Source: Terfezia claveryi (lineage: Eukaryota; Ascomycota; Pezizomycetes; Pezizales; Pezizaceae). From it: a stretch of DNA of 64,000 nucleotides. Of this stretch, positions 34,516 to 44,479 are shown in pieces; within the stretch, counting starts at the first letter, position 1; each line of letters begins with the position of its first letter. The stretch spans positions 61,608-125,607 of the forward strand of contig WHUX01000160.1 of assembly GCA_015179025.1 (NCBI GenBank). The letters run 5' to 3'. The notes under the pieces are model-generated. The model ran no database searches. It had not been told where the DNA came from and saw only the letters and a list, made by a program, of their open reading frames with translations. The position numbers and the translations under genes are program-made.

Positions 34516-35639
34516 GCTATAATATGCTGGGATATATAGTGAAGGGAAGATGCGCGGGAAAGAGAGGTATATATACAAAAAGACTATAGTTGCCAAAGCC
34601 GACTGGTAAGGCTGACAATTTAGACTTTCCAAAGACAATGAAATAAGGGATAAAAAGAGAAGTGACAGGACAGTGATCAATAATACTCAGCCCCCTTTCA
34701 CCAGCAGGTCCCATACTATTCAATGCCTGACCTTGTAATAGTCATATTAGGAAATTGTAGTCGTTATATAGAGATATGTACAGAGTTTATGCTTTGTGAT
34801 ATATTTTGTAGAAATTTATACATTCGGGGGCATATATATATATATATGTTCTGGTCCATTCCGGGATCCGGGCCATACCAGTATAGACTGGATATCGCAA
34901 CGGACCAGGCCATTACAGGATTAAATTGTTTAATGTCACGGATAGCAACAAGGATTTACCATAACACCACAGTGGCCACAGCGATATTAAAAGTACTAAA
35001 TAGGGACATATCCGATATGAAGGTAATTTTGTAGCAACATTTGGCCAAAGAACATCGGAAATAACATAAGTGACCTATCAAAGAAAATACTCAGTAGAGG
35101 TATACTCGAAATGAAGGTTATTGTGTAGAGAAATATTGGGTTAAAGAACAAGAGGTTATAGCATGCGCAATAGTAGCCTTTAAAGATCACGATACCATAA
35201 CTTCTTTGCAACAAATACAAGTGTTTTAACCATTGCTTTGCTTAATTACACTCTTACCGGTCTTTACAATATTACACTCTTACTACGAGCGGAAGCATGC
35301 AAAACACCATTATCTAGAGCTAGCAGAAGCATGAATTGCATACATATATAGAGGCCAAAAAGCCATCATTTCTATATGTTTGTCTTCTTATTCGTTTCCG
35401 ATATATGGGTATTTCCTCCTTTATGCTAGGTTTTGCTAATTGCAGGAGGAGCCCCAACTGACGCGGTAGGATGATTGTAGGTAAGACATGTAATCTAATT
35501 TTCAGACAGCGCCAGTCGATCCAATGGCTGGCAGCAAGACATGGCAAGTCCCTATTTCTAAGGTGTGCCCGGCTGGGACTTAGAGCTTTTCTCCTGTTCA
35601 TTTCTTCCAAATAATTTTACTCACTCAATTCTACCTAGT

Positions 35640-36262
35640 TTGCTCGCTCATTTTCTCGTTCATTTGCTCGCTCATTTTCTCGCTAATTTGCTTACTACTC
35701 GATTCTAGGCTGATTTGCTCGCTCGATTGTATGCTGATTTGCTTCCTTGATTCTAAGCTGATTTGCTCGCTCGATTATATGCTGATTTGCTCGCTCGATT
35801 ATATGCTGATTTGCTCGCTCGATTATATGCTGATTTGCTCGCTCGATTCTAGGCTGATTTCCTCGCTCAATTATATACTGATTTGCTCGCTCGATTATAT
35901 GCTGATTTGCTCACTCGATTATATGCTGATTTACTCGCTCGATTCTAGGCTGATTTCCTCGCTCGATTCTATGCTAGTGGTGATTTCCTTGCTTAATTCT
36001 CTGCTGATTTCCTTTCTCAATTCTAGGCTGATTTGTTTGCTCAATTCTACGCTAGTTTGCTCGCTCATTTTTTCGCTGATTTGCTTGCTCGATTCTAGGC
36101 TGATTTGCTCGCTCGATTGTATACTGATTTGCTCGCTCGATTGTAAGCTGATTTCCTCGCTCGATTCAGTGATATCTTTGCTCAATTCTCTACTGATTTC
36201 CTTGCTCAATTCTAGGCTGATTTCCTCGCTCAATTCTATGCTGAGTTGCTTGCTCAATTCTA
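35640..36262. repeat. 24-bp minisatellite
   Basis: Roughly 25 tandem copies of a unit near gctgatttgctcgctcgatt plus four bases (tata or tcta). Because 24 is divisible by three, both strands appear to code for octapeptide repeats (LICSLDYM on plus, EEISLESS on minus). I treat these frames as artefacts. Confidence 0.88.
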
Positions 36263-36698
36263 GCGGATATCTAGGTTAATATGGACAGTGAATTGCAGGC
36301 TCATATGGGTGGTGAATCTAGGATTCTAGGGACATGGATATGAAGGCTGGTATAGATAGGGGTTTTGGGGTGTAGCGTGTTAGATAGCCTTATTAGATAA
36401 TCGTGAGAATAAAATGGATTATTTCAAAATGCATATAATGCAAGTGAACTACAAGAACAAGCATGGTAGCATGGGCGCAGATATGCTGGGAGACCATTTG
36501 CATTGGAGTTTGGAATGGGATAGTGACTGCGTAGAGGGTAGAGGTTAAGGTAGACATGAATCTAGGAATATAGCATCAAATGATTTATGTTGGTTAGGCC
36601 AAATTAGTTGGATGTGCGTAAGGAAATATAAGAAGATATGAATATTTATGCCATCCCGGAACGGCCTGGGTAATCTCGCAATCTCGCAACGGCCCGGT

Positions 36699-36770
36699 CC
36701 ATACCGGTATGGGGGGCCATACCGGTATGGCCCGGGCAATCCTGGAACGGCCCGGTCCATACCGGTATGG
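36699..36770. repeat. Triple CCATACCGGTATGG palindrome cluster
   Basis: The perfect 14-bp palindrome occurs at 36,699-36,712, 36,717-36,730 and 36,757-36,770 within GC-rich sequence containing 'ggcccgg'. A decayed copy lies near the other end (about 34,882). It may be a protein-binding site or a hairpin nucleus. Confidence 0.8.
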
Positions 36771-37238
36771 CCTGGAATCCCGGAACGGACCAGAACATAT
36801 ATATATATCTCCAAAAGCACGAGTTTCTCGCACATATATATATAAGCTCAGGAATGCATGGATTTCTCGTATATATATATATATGTCTCTAAAAGCACGA
36901 GTTTGTCGCACATATATATATATATGCTCGCGAATGCATAAATTCCTACGAAACATATCACAAAGCGTGAATTCCGCACATATCTCAATACCATGACTAT
37001 GATTTCCCAATATGACTATTACCAGGCCAGGCATTGAATAGTATGGCACCCGCGGGCGAAAGGGGGCTGAGCGCCATTGGTCACTGTCATGCCACTTCTC
37101 TTGTTATCCTTATCTCATTATCTTCGGAAAGTCTAAATTGTCGTCGGCCTTAGCAGTCGGCCTTGGCAACTATGGTTTTCCTGCATATATACCTCCCTTC
37201 CCCGCGTATTTTCCCTTCGTTCTATATCCCAGCACATT

Positions 37239-37385
37239 ATGGCGAGCATTAGAGTGAGTAATAGAGTGAGTATGAGAGCAAGTATTGGAGCGAGTATTAG
37301 GGCAAGTATTAGAGCAAGTATTGGAGCGAGTATTAGAGCGAGTATTAGAGCGAGTGTTAGAGCGAGTGTTAAGGCGATTGAAGCA
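37239..37385 (-). repeat. 12-bp minisatellite, right arm
   Basis: Array of the reverse complement unit (tattagagcgag), mirroring 34,345-34,515. Confidence 0.82.
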
Positions 37386-37852
37386 GCGAGTGCATGTTCA
37401 ATATATATATCTATTACTCAATACTTCTGTGTATATAATTATTAGCGAATACAATAGATATTTCCGCTGCATGCACTACAATAGTGGCTACGCACCTGGC
37501 TGGTATTAGAGCATCGTACATACAAGCGGGTGCATTATAACTATATCGTTAACAATATGATGACACCAAGGGAAGGAACTCTAATATCCAGAGATTAAAA
37601 TATGCCAACTAGCATCCGGACGGCTTTGGTTGCCCCAATAGTGTCCAGATTGTATTGCAACTCAGCCGGGCGTCCAGATTGTATTGCAACTCAGCCGGGC
37701 GTCCTGATTGTGTTGCAACTCAGCCGGGCGTCCTGATTGTGTTGCAACAAAGCCAGCGTTTAGACGCACAGGACGCACAGGACGCACACGCGTGAGCTCT
37801 CGTGTCCGGACGCTGGGCGGTGCGTCCGGACGCCACTTTTTTCTTACTAATG

Positions 37853-39151
37853 TAGTAGGGTTATTAGACCTAATTATAGATAATAAACTAGAGAAGAGTA
37901 GAAATATAGATGAAGAGAATAGAGATTTGGACAGTAGAAGTAAAGATTTAGATATTAATTTCAATAAAGTAGTTATAGAGTAACTAAAGATATTAGATAG
38001 GGACTAGAAATAAATATAGTAGGGGAAGAAAGGGTTTTCCTAAATTAGTTCCCAGTTTGTTTTATTTCTCTATAGTAATTGGTTTTGTTTTTCTTATTAG
38101 TCAGTATTAGTTTTTTTTCTCTTATCACTTACTTGTTTCTCTCTATATTTCACTCCATAAATTTTTCTCTATATGTTTCTCTCACTGTGCTTTTTATTAC
38201 TAAGTAATTTATAGCTAGGATATAGATATAATTAGGTAAAAGGGAAAAGAATACAATATATTAGATTTTATTTGGTAGTAGTTTGTAGGTATAGCTATAA
38301 GGTTTGGAATATATTTTTTAGTCATAAAACATAGAAGTTAAATAAAAAAAACCTTATATTTGTACTGAGAATAAATAATTAATTTAGAATGAAAATAAAT
38401 TAAATTATAATATCAAAAAGAAATAGTCTTAAAGTTGGTGTCCTGATGCTATTGGACTTTCTCTAAAGATATTCTATTCTTTTTTAATGAAGTATTAGAA
38501 GAGCAATTATTAGAAAGGGGAACTTTGAAATATAATATATTATATTAAAAACTTCAGAAGGAGAATTATAGGAAAAGAAACTTAAAAACATTATATATTA
38601 GATTGAAAACATTAAAAAGATAATAGAAAGAAGTTTAAGTCAAGAAGATATAGGATAGAAGGTATAACTTTAAGAAGTAAATTGTATACATATTAAGTTA
38701 GGATAGTATGATATATAAGTAATAATAGAAAAAAAGGAAAATAAGTTAGGTGAATGCAGAAGAATATAAAGGATAAATATATGCTTACAAAGTTAAGAAA
38801 TAGAAGTAAGAGTAGAAGAAAAGTAAAGCTAATATAGAATATGAAGAATATATAATATTAGATTAGAAACTTAATAAAGCAGATAATACTAGGATGTTAT
38901 AGAAAAAGAAGTATACATAGATACTATAGTAAAAATAGTATATAGGTAATATAGTAGTTCAAGAAGTTAGAAGTACTAAAGGTATACTAGAAAGGGAACT
39001 TGGAATACTAGTATATTATAAGGCTTAGTTCTATAATAAAGCACTAAGTATACTAGGTATACTAGATATAAATAAACTTGTTATTAATATAGCTTAGTAT
39101 CTAAAGTTGGGATTTTTCTTGAGAAATCAGACATTTTAACTAGTAAAGGTA
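37853..39151. other. Purine-rich, C-poor decayed DNA
   Basis: The plus strand has very little C over most of this stretch. There are no convincing genes. A short Lys/Glu/Asp-rich coiled-coil-like frame at its left edge (about 37,860-37,983) may be a remnant of a coding region, and similar stop-ridden Lys/Arg text continues to about 38,900. Confidence 0.4.
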
Positions 39152-39699
39152 TGTTAAGGTACTAGTACAGGTAAGGGACCTACCTCTTTGAGGGCTAATA
39201 CTAATACTCTGCTACAATGCTAACTAATATGGCCTGATTAACCATGCAGATAGGGTAGTGTGGATAAAGAGATTAGCATATTGAAGTATGTAGCCTCTGA
39301 CATTAGATCTCATACATGTATTTCTCTTCTCATTTCCATTATATTTTATTATATGTCATTCATATATCATTATTGGATATATTCAAGTTATTTCCTGTTT
39401 GTCAGCCTGACTGTAAAGCATTATAGTTTGGGCTGCCTAATCAATGTATGTCAGACTGCAATGTTCCTAATTGGGAAGCATCTTCCTATTTTGGTAACAA
39501 CCTGATGTCCATGCTACTAAGCTGTTATAGGAAGCATTATCCAGATCTGATTACTCGTTATTAGATCTAAGCTTCTATATAACCCACCGCTTTTATATAG
39601 TTAATATAATAAGACCCAAGTGCATCAGCAAAAAAAAATGTGCGTCAGGACGTACCACCAAGCGTCCGGATGTGAGTTTGCGTCCTGTACGTCCTGTGC

Positions 39700-39900
39700 G
39701 TCTGGACGCACTAGAACGTTGCCCCCTCGCCTGTGACGCAACACCAATGCTGGGCAGTTGCTCTCGCATCTGGACGCACTGGAACGTTGCCCCCTCGCCT
39801 GGGACGCAACACCAATGCTGGGCAGTTGATCTCGCATCTGGGACGCACTGGGATGTTGCCCCCGTGCCTGGGACGCAAGCATACATGCAACCTTTGTCCC
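39700..39900. repeat. Sub-terminal GGGACGCAAC repeats, left arm
   Basis: About three units of roughly 65 bp containing 'gggacgcaacaccaatgctg' and 'ggacgcactgg'. The mirror copy spans about 42,050-42,240. Such sub-terminal arrays are typical binding sites for transposition proteins in CACTA-like elements (family knowledge; assignment inferred). Confidence 0.7.
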
Positions 39901-40584
39901 GACGCACTTGGTGGGTAAACACAACCCGCTTACAGCTTGCATCTGCTACGTTCTTACACCAGCCAGCTATGTAGCCGGGTTTGCAACCTTTGAATATGCA
40001 TGCAGCAGAAATATTCATTGTATTCGCCAATTATTATATACACAAAGAGGTATTTAGCAATAGATATGTACACGGAACATGTGTGCAGCAATACTCGCTC
40101 TAACCCTTGGCCTAAGCTTCGCTCTAACTCTCGTTGTATCCATCGCTCTAACTCTCGCTCTACCAACCAGACTACTCTCGCTCTACCAACCAGACTACTC
40201 TCGCTCTAATGCTCGCTCTAATTCTCGCTCTAAGCTCTCTCTAATACTCGCTGTAATATGCTGGGAATAACGAGCAAAGGGAAAAAGCGCGGGGAAGGGA
40301 AGTATATATACAGGAAAACCATAGTTGCCAAGGCCGACTGCTAAGGCCGACAATTTAGACTTTCCGAAGCCAATGAGATAGGGGATAATAAGAGAAGTGG
40401 CACGACAGTGATCAATGGCGCTCAGCCCCCCTTTCGCACCCGGGTGCCGTACTACTCAATGCCTGGCCTGGTAATAGTCATATTGGGAAATCGTAGTCGT
40501 GGTACTGCGAACGAGACAAGTACTGCGATATGTGCGGAGTTCACGCTTTGTGATATATCCCGTAGGCATTCATGCATTCACGGG

Positions 40585-41375
40585 CATATATATATAAGTA
40601 TCCGAAAGCACGAGTTTCTCGCATATATATATAAGTCTCCAAAAGCACGAGTTTCTCGCATATATATATATAAGCCTGCGAATGTATGGATTTCTCACAT
40701 ATATATATATATATATGTCCCAAAAGCACGAGTTTCTCGCATATATATATAAGCCTGCGAATGTATGGATTTCTCACATATATATATATAAGTCTGTGAA
40801 TGCATGGATTTCTCGCATATATATATATATGTCTCCAAAAGCACGAGTTTCTCGCACATATATATATAAGTCTCCAAAAGCACGAGTGTCTCGCACATAT
40901 ATATATAAGTTTCCAAAAGCACGCACATATATATATAAGTCTCCAAAAGCACGAGTTTCTCGCATATATATATATATGTCTCAAAAAGCACGAGTTTCTC
41001 GTATATATATATATAAGCCTGCGAATGTATGGATTTCTCACATATATATATATAAGTCTGCGAATGCATGGATTTCTCGCATATATATATATATGTCTCC
41101 AAAAGCACGAGTTTCTCGCACATATATATATAAGTCTCCAAAAGCACGAGTGTCTCGCACATATATATATAAGTCTCCAAAAGCACGCACATATATATAT
41201 AAGTCTCCAAAAGCACGAGTTTCTCGCATATATATATATATCAGCCCGCGAATGCATAGATTTCTCGCATATATATATATATATAAGCCCGCGAATGCAT
41301 GGATTTCTCGCATATATATATACAAGCAGCGAGCACATGGGTTTCTCACATATATATACTTATATGAGCCCGCGC
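40585..41375. repeat. About 40-bp TA-rich minisatellite at hairpin centre
   Basis: About 19 units, each a (TA)n run plus either 'ctccaaaagcacgagtttct' or a 'gcctgcgaatgtatggattt' variant. Each unit of the first type contains the mini-hairpin CGAG-TTT-CTCG. A block of several units at 40,756-40,980 recurs at 41,014-41,240, giving a higher-order period near 258 bp. Long open frames over it on both strands are artefacts. Confidence 0.88.
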
Positions 41376-42532
41376 ATGCATGAATTCCAACAGGATATAT
41401 CACAAAGCGTGAACTCCGCACATATCGCAGTACTTGTCTCGTTCGCAGTACCACGACTACGATTTCCCAATATGACTATTACCAGGCCAGGCATTGAGTA
41501 GTACGGCACCCGCTTGCGAAAGGGGGGCTGAGCGCCGTTGATCACTGTCGTACCACTTCTCTTATTATCCCCTATCTCATTGTCTTCGGAAAGTCTAAAT
41601 TGTCGGCCTTAGCAGTCGGCCTTGGCAACTATGGTTTTCCTGTATATATACTTCCTTTCCCCGCGCTTTTTCCCTTTGCTCATTATTCCCAGCATATTAC
41701 AGCGAGTATTAGAGAGAGAATTAGAGCGAGAATTAGAGCGAGAATTAGAGCAAGCATTATAGCGAGAGTAGTCTGGTTGGTAGAGTGAGAGTTAGAGCGA
41801 TGGATACAACGAGAGTTAGAGCGAAGCTTAGGCCAAGGGTTAGAGCGCGTGTTGCTGCACACATGTTCCGTGTACATATCTATTGCTAAATACCTCTTTG
41901 TGTATATAATAATTGGCGAATACAATGAATATTTCTGCTGCATGCATATTCAAAGGTTGCAAACCCGGCTACATAGCTGGCTGGTGTAAGAACATAGCAG
42001 ATGCAAGCTGTAAGCGGGTTGTGTTTACCCACCAAGTGCGTCGGGACAAAGGTTGCATGTATGCTTGCGTCCCAGGCACGGGGGCAACATCCCAGTGCGT
42101 CCCAGATGCGAGATCAACTGCCCAGCATTAGTGTTGCATCCCAGGCGGGGGGCAACGTTCCAGTGCGTCCAGATGCGAGAGCAACTGCCCAGCATTGGTG
42201 TTGCGTCCCAGTCATGTGAGCAACGTCACAGTGCATCCTAGACGCGAGTGCAACCGCCAAGAATTGGTGTTGCGTCCCAGGCGTGTGAGCAACGTCCTAG
42301 TGCGTCAGGACGCTGGCGCAACAAGCGTTCACGTCCTGATTTTGAGTTATCGTCCCGTACGTTACATGCGTCTGACGCACAGGACGCAAATATTATTTTT
42401 GCTGATGTGGTATTCTAAGTCTCATATAGCTTTACTCTTATCGAGTCTACTCTACACCCGAGTTGTTACTGCATTTATACTTGTACTTATCACTGATAAC
42501 CCCTTTCGCCGACTTGTATATTTGTAGTTACA

Positions 42533-42604
42533 GCCCGCCTGTAATATTACACTGCTTGTCTATACACCTCTATAGACACTAACACCCTACAATCCCCTAC
42601 AACT
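42533..42604 (+). other. G3 leader between LTR and gag
   Basis: Short untranslated segment. A primer-binding site is expected just after 42,532, but I cannot match it to a tRNA. Confidence 0.4.
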
Positions 42605-43777
42605 ATGTCGATGTTGAGAGGATTACTTAGTGAAGCCTCTGATAAGCTTATAGCTGACACTGACAATGATAGTGTTGTTCAGGTACAGCAATGAGCTGAA
42701 CAATTCATCAAGCAATTCTATGCTCCCTCTTCTCAGATTCTACAATTTCAGGAATGCTGGAGTACCCTCCGTCAACAAATAGGACTTGGATCAATATCTT
42801 CCTCCTCTCCTGAACCTATTATGTGATCAGTTGCCCTATCAGTAGCTCTATCTAATAATCTAGGACCCTCCATTAAGGGCAAGCGACCAGCAGCTCACCA
42901 CCAGACTCCCGTTGATCCTGGATACGCCACTATGAAGGCACAAGTTCAGTGTTTAGAGGCAGAAAAGGAAGCTGCATTTGCATGGGTACAACAGCTACAA
43001 CAGACACAGACAGCATATACCGAGTTCATTCAGCGAAGTGCAGCAGATATCCAGAATACAGCAAATACTGCTACCAACAAACATGCACAACTATCGAATG
43101 ATATGCAAAGTGCACTCATACAAATCCAGAACCTTATTATTTCTAGACAAAGAAACCAGACAAAAGAATTCTAGACAATCCACCACAACATTCGATATCT
43201 CAAGGGACAAGCTGACTTTTATAATGTTCAATACCAGCAATGGTTTACTAGTATTGAAGGACAAATCAGTAGTATGAAAGGACAATTCACTAACTTTCAA
43301 GACCGACTTGAAAGGGTAGAACGTGGGGTACAGGCTCATCAGCCTATACACCCTCCAATGAAGATAGCATAAAGACTCGAGCAAGCAGCAGGAGGTATAC
43401 CACCACCCCCTCCACCACCAGTCGAACAAAGATGACCCAGAGATCCCACTCCTCCACTTCCACCTCCAGTAGGACTTGGAATCTTTGAAGATAAGCAGAT
43501 AGCAGGCAAAGCACCACCCCCGAATAAATTCAAGGGAGACTGAACGCATCTCGAAGGCTGGATCCTTTAAATGGATGATTATTTTCTTATTACCCTTACT
43601 CGAAACGAAGACCAGAAGCTGGCATATGTTGGGTTGTCAATGAATGGAAAGGCATTAGATTGGTGGAAGGCTAACCGGGTTAAGTATCATACTTGGAAGG
43701 AAGTTAAGGAAGCCATAATACTATATTACGGGGATCACTACCAGGCAGACCGAGTATACCATGACTTAGCAGGACTA
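42605..43777 (+). pseudogene. G3 gag, part 1
   Basis: A single frame from ATG 42,605 (MSMLRGLLSEASDKLI) to the Plavaka insertion, containing about seven nonsense codons, over half of them TGA, and no frameshift. It has a coiled-coil-like middle (about 42,930-43,170), a Pro-rich stretch (PPPPPPPVEQR, about 43,400) and then the capsid core: NKFKGD, LEGWIL.MDDYFL, LAYVGLSMNGKALDWW (about 43,525-43,680), characteristic of fungal gypsy gag. The frame resumes at 52,318 in exactly the right phase. Confidence 0.82.
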
Positions 43778-44180
43778 TATCAGCAAGAAATCGTGTTTGC
43801 GTCCTGTGCGTCCGGACGCACAGGACGCACAGGACGCACAGGACGAAAACTCAAGATCAAGACGCCAAAGCTCGGTGCTCGTGCGTCAGGATGCACTAGC
43901 AGTTTGCACGTGCGCTTGGGACGCAACGCACTCTGCTCCTGCTCCTGGGATGCAACATACGGGCGCGGCAGGTGATCTCCCTCCTGGGACGCAAGACATA
44001 TGTGCTTCTGCTCCTGGGACGCAAAGCTAATTCGAACTTGATCACGATGCATTTGGTGGGTGAACCCACGTCCCTGACGTCTTTGTAAGTTGTGCCTGCA
44101 TCCCTGATATAAATCCGAATTAAGAACCGTTCCAGATGCTGCCGCAAGCACAACCTGCTTCCTCAATGCCATTGGTTTAT
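43778..44180. repeat. Left terminal arm of the Plavaka-type element
   Basis: Contains a perfect 30-bp palindrome at 43,799-43,828 (half-site GCGTCCTGTGCGTCC), extra ggacgcaca units, and four dispersed copies of ctgggacgcaa-like motifs (about 43,915-44,030). Candidate binding sites for the transposition proteins. Confidence 0.78.
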
Positions 44181-44479
44181 TGCTTAGTTTTCCCTAACAC
44201 TTACGCAAATTCCTGCACGTCCTCAACTCTGAGGTGGTCAAAGCTCACGTTGCCAATGCAGGGTTCCCAACCTTGTTCGTCGGGGATGCATTAGGATCAA
44301 GCGAGTGAATTCAGGATGGGCATTAGGCATGGTACCTAGTTCTAGTTTGATATTATATACATTTGACTTCTACCTAGCTAATCCCTACCCCTCCCAAAAA
44401 AAAAACCCGGAAAAAAAGAAAATTAATGCAAAGTCAGAAAACAAAATGCCAATAAATCCACCCCATGTGATCCCCAAGC

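Larger units (their letters stand above)
34849..36796. mobile_element. Inverted-repeat insert in the centre of the fold-back element
   Basis: Bounded by a 19-bp inverted repeat with one mismatch (34,849-34,867, GTTCTGGTCCATTCCGGGA; mate at 36,778-36,796). It sits inside a TA-repeat tract, so TA or AT is duplicated at the junctions. Inside are a protein-like but unrecognised stretch (about 34,870-35,220, broken by stops), the 24-bp minisatellite and three copies of a perfect 14-bp palindrome. Probably a separate non-autonomous DNA transposon. Confidence 0.6.
33925..37852. mobile_element. Non-autonomous fold-back element with Plavaka-type ends
   Basis: The left end (CATCATCAAAAATATT, then GCGTCCGGACGC text) and right end (...GCGTCCGGACGCCAC, TTTTTTCTTACTAATG) match the ends of the Plavaka-type transposon at 43,778-52,315. 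The right arms agree over about 85 bp. Inner parts of the arms are mutually inverted: 34,235-34,840 on the left is mirrored by 36,930-37,480 on the right. That inverted part includes the 12-bp repeat arrays and the 'aaagtctaaattgtc' / 'gacaatttagacttt' pair. No transposase is encoded. The flanks read TG (left) and TA (right), so a 2-bp duplication is only partly supported. Confidence 0.72.
39623..42407. mobile_element. Giant hairpin (palindromic) non-autonomous element
   Basis: 2,785 bp whose two halves are near-perfect reverse complements, each arm about 0.95 kb, meeting at a TA-rich minisatellite core. Both ends read CATCAGCAAAAA inward and are flanked by TG (39,621-39,622 and 42,408-42,409), a plausible 2-bp target duplication. 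In order, each arm carries the GCGTCC-rich end, about 65-bp repeats with GGGACGCAAC, an 'aaatattcattgtattcgcc' block, a 12-bp repeat array, and 'gccgacaatttagactttcc'. No protein is encoded. The ends match those of the Plavaka-type transposon at 43.8 kb. Confidence 0.88.
39152..42532 (+). repeat. Putative 5' LTR of G3, split by hairpin element
   Basis: A segment starting TGTTAAGGTA (39,152) and ending GTTACA (42,532), about 590 bp once the hairpin at 39,623-42,407 is removed. It holds a TATA-like 'ctatataa' (about 39,572) and is followed after about 70 bp by the G3 gag start. The boundaries are inferred: no second LTR is visible, because the G3 3' end was displaced at 56,032. Confidence 0.5.

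Noticed and set aside
34239..34589. Ser/Asn/Thr-rich 116-codon frame
   Set aside because: It is the 12-bp repeat array of the fold-back arm read in a multiple-of-three register.
35731..36279. 182-codon Leu/Ser/Ile-rich frame as a membrane protein
   Set aside because: Produced by the 24-bp minisatellite. The opposite strand is equally open.
39593..40030. Cys-rich 145-codon frame and its mirror at 41,913-42,131 as a secreted protein
   Set aside because: The text comes from the GGGACGCAAC sub-terminal repeats, and mirror copies exist because the element is a palindrome.
40585..41375. CRISPR-like regular array
   Set aside because: Spacers are (TA)n rather than unique, units vary in type, and the context is a eukaryotic transposon.
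40541..41501. Several long overlapping open frames on both strands (up to 265 codons, Tyr/Ile-rich)
   Set aside because: They are translations of the TA-rich minisatellite. Similar frames exist on both strands and have no start context or family resemblance.
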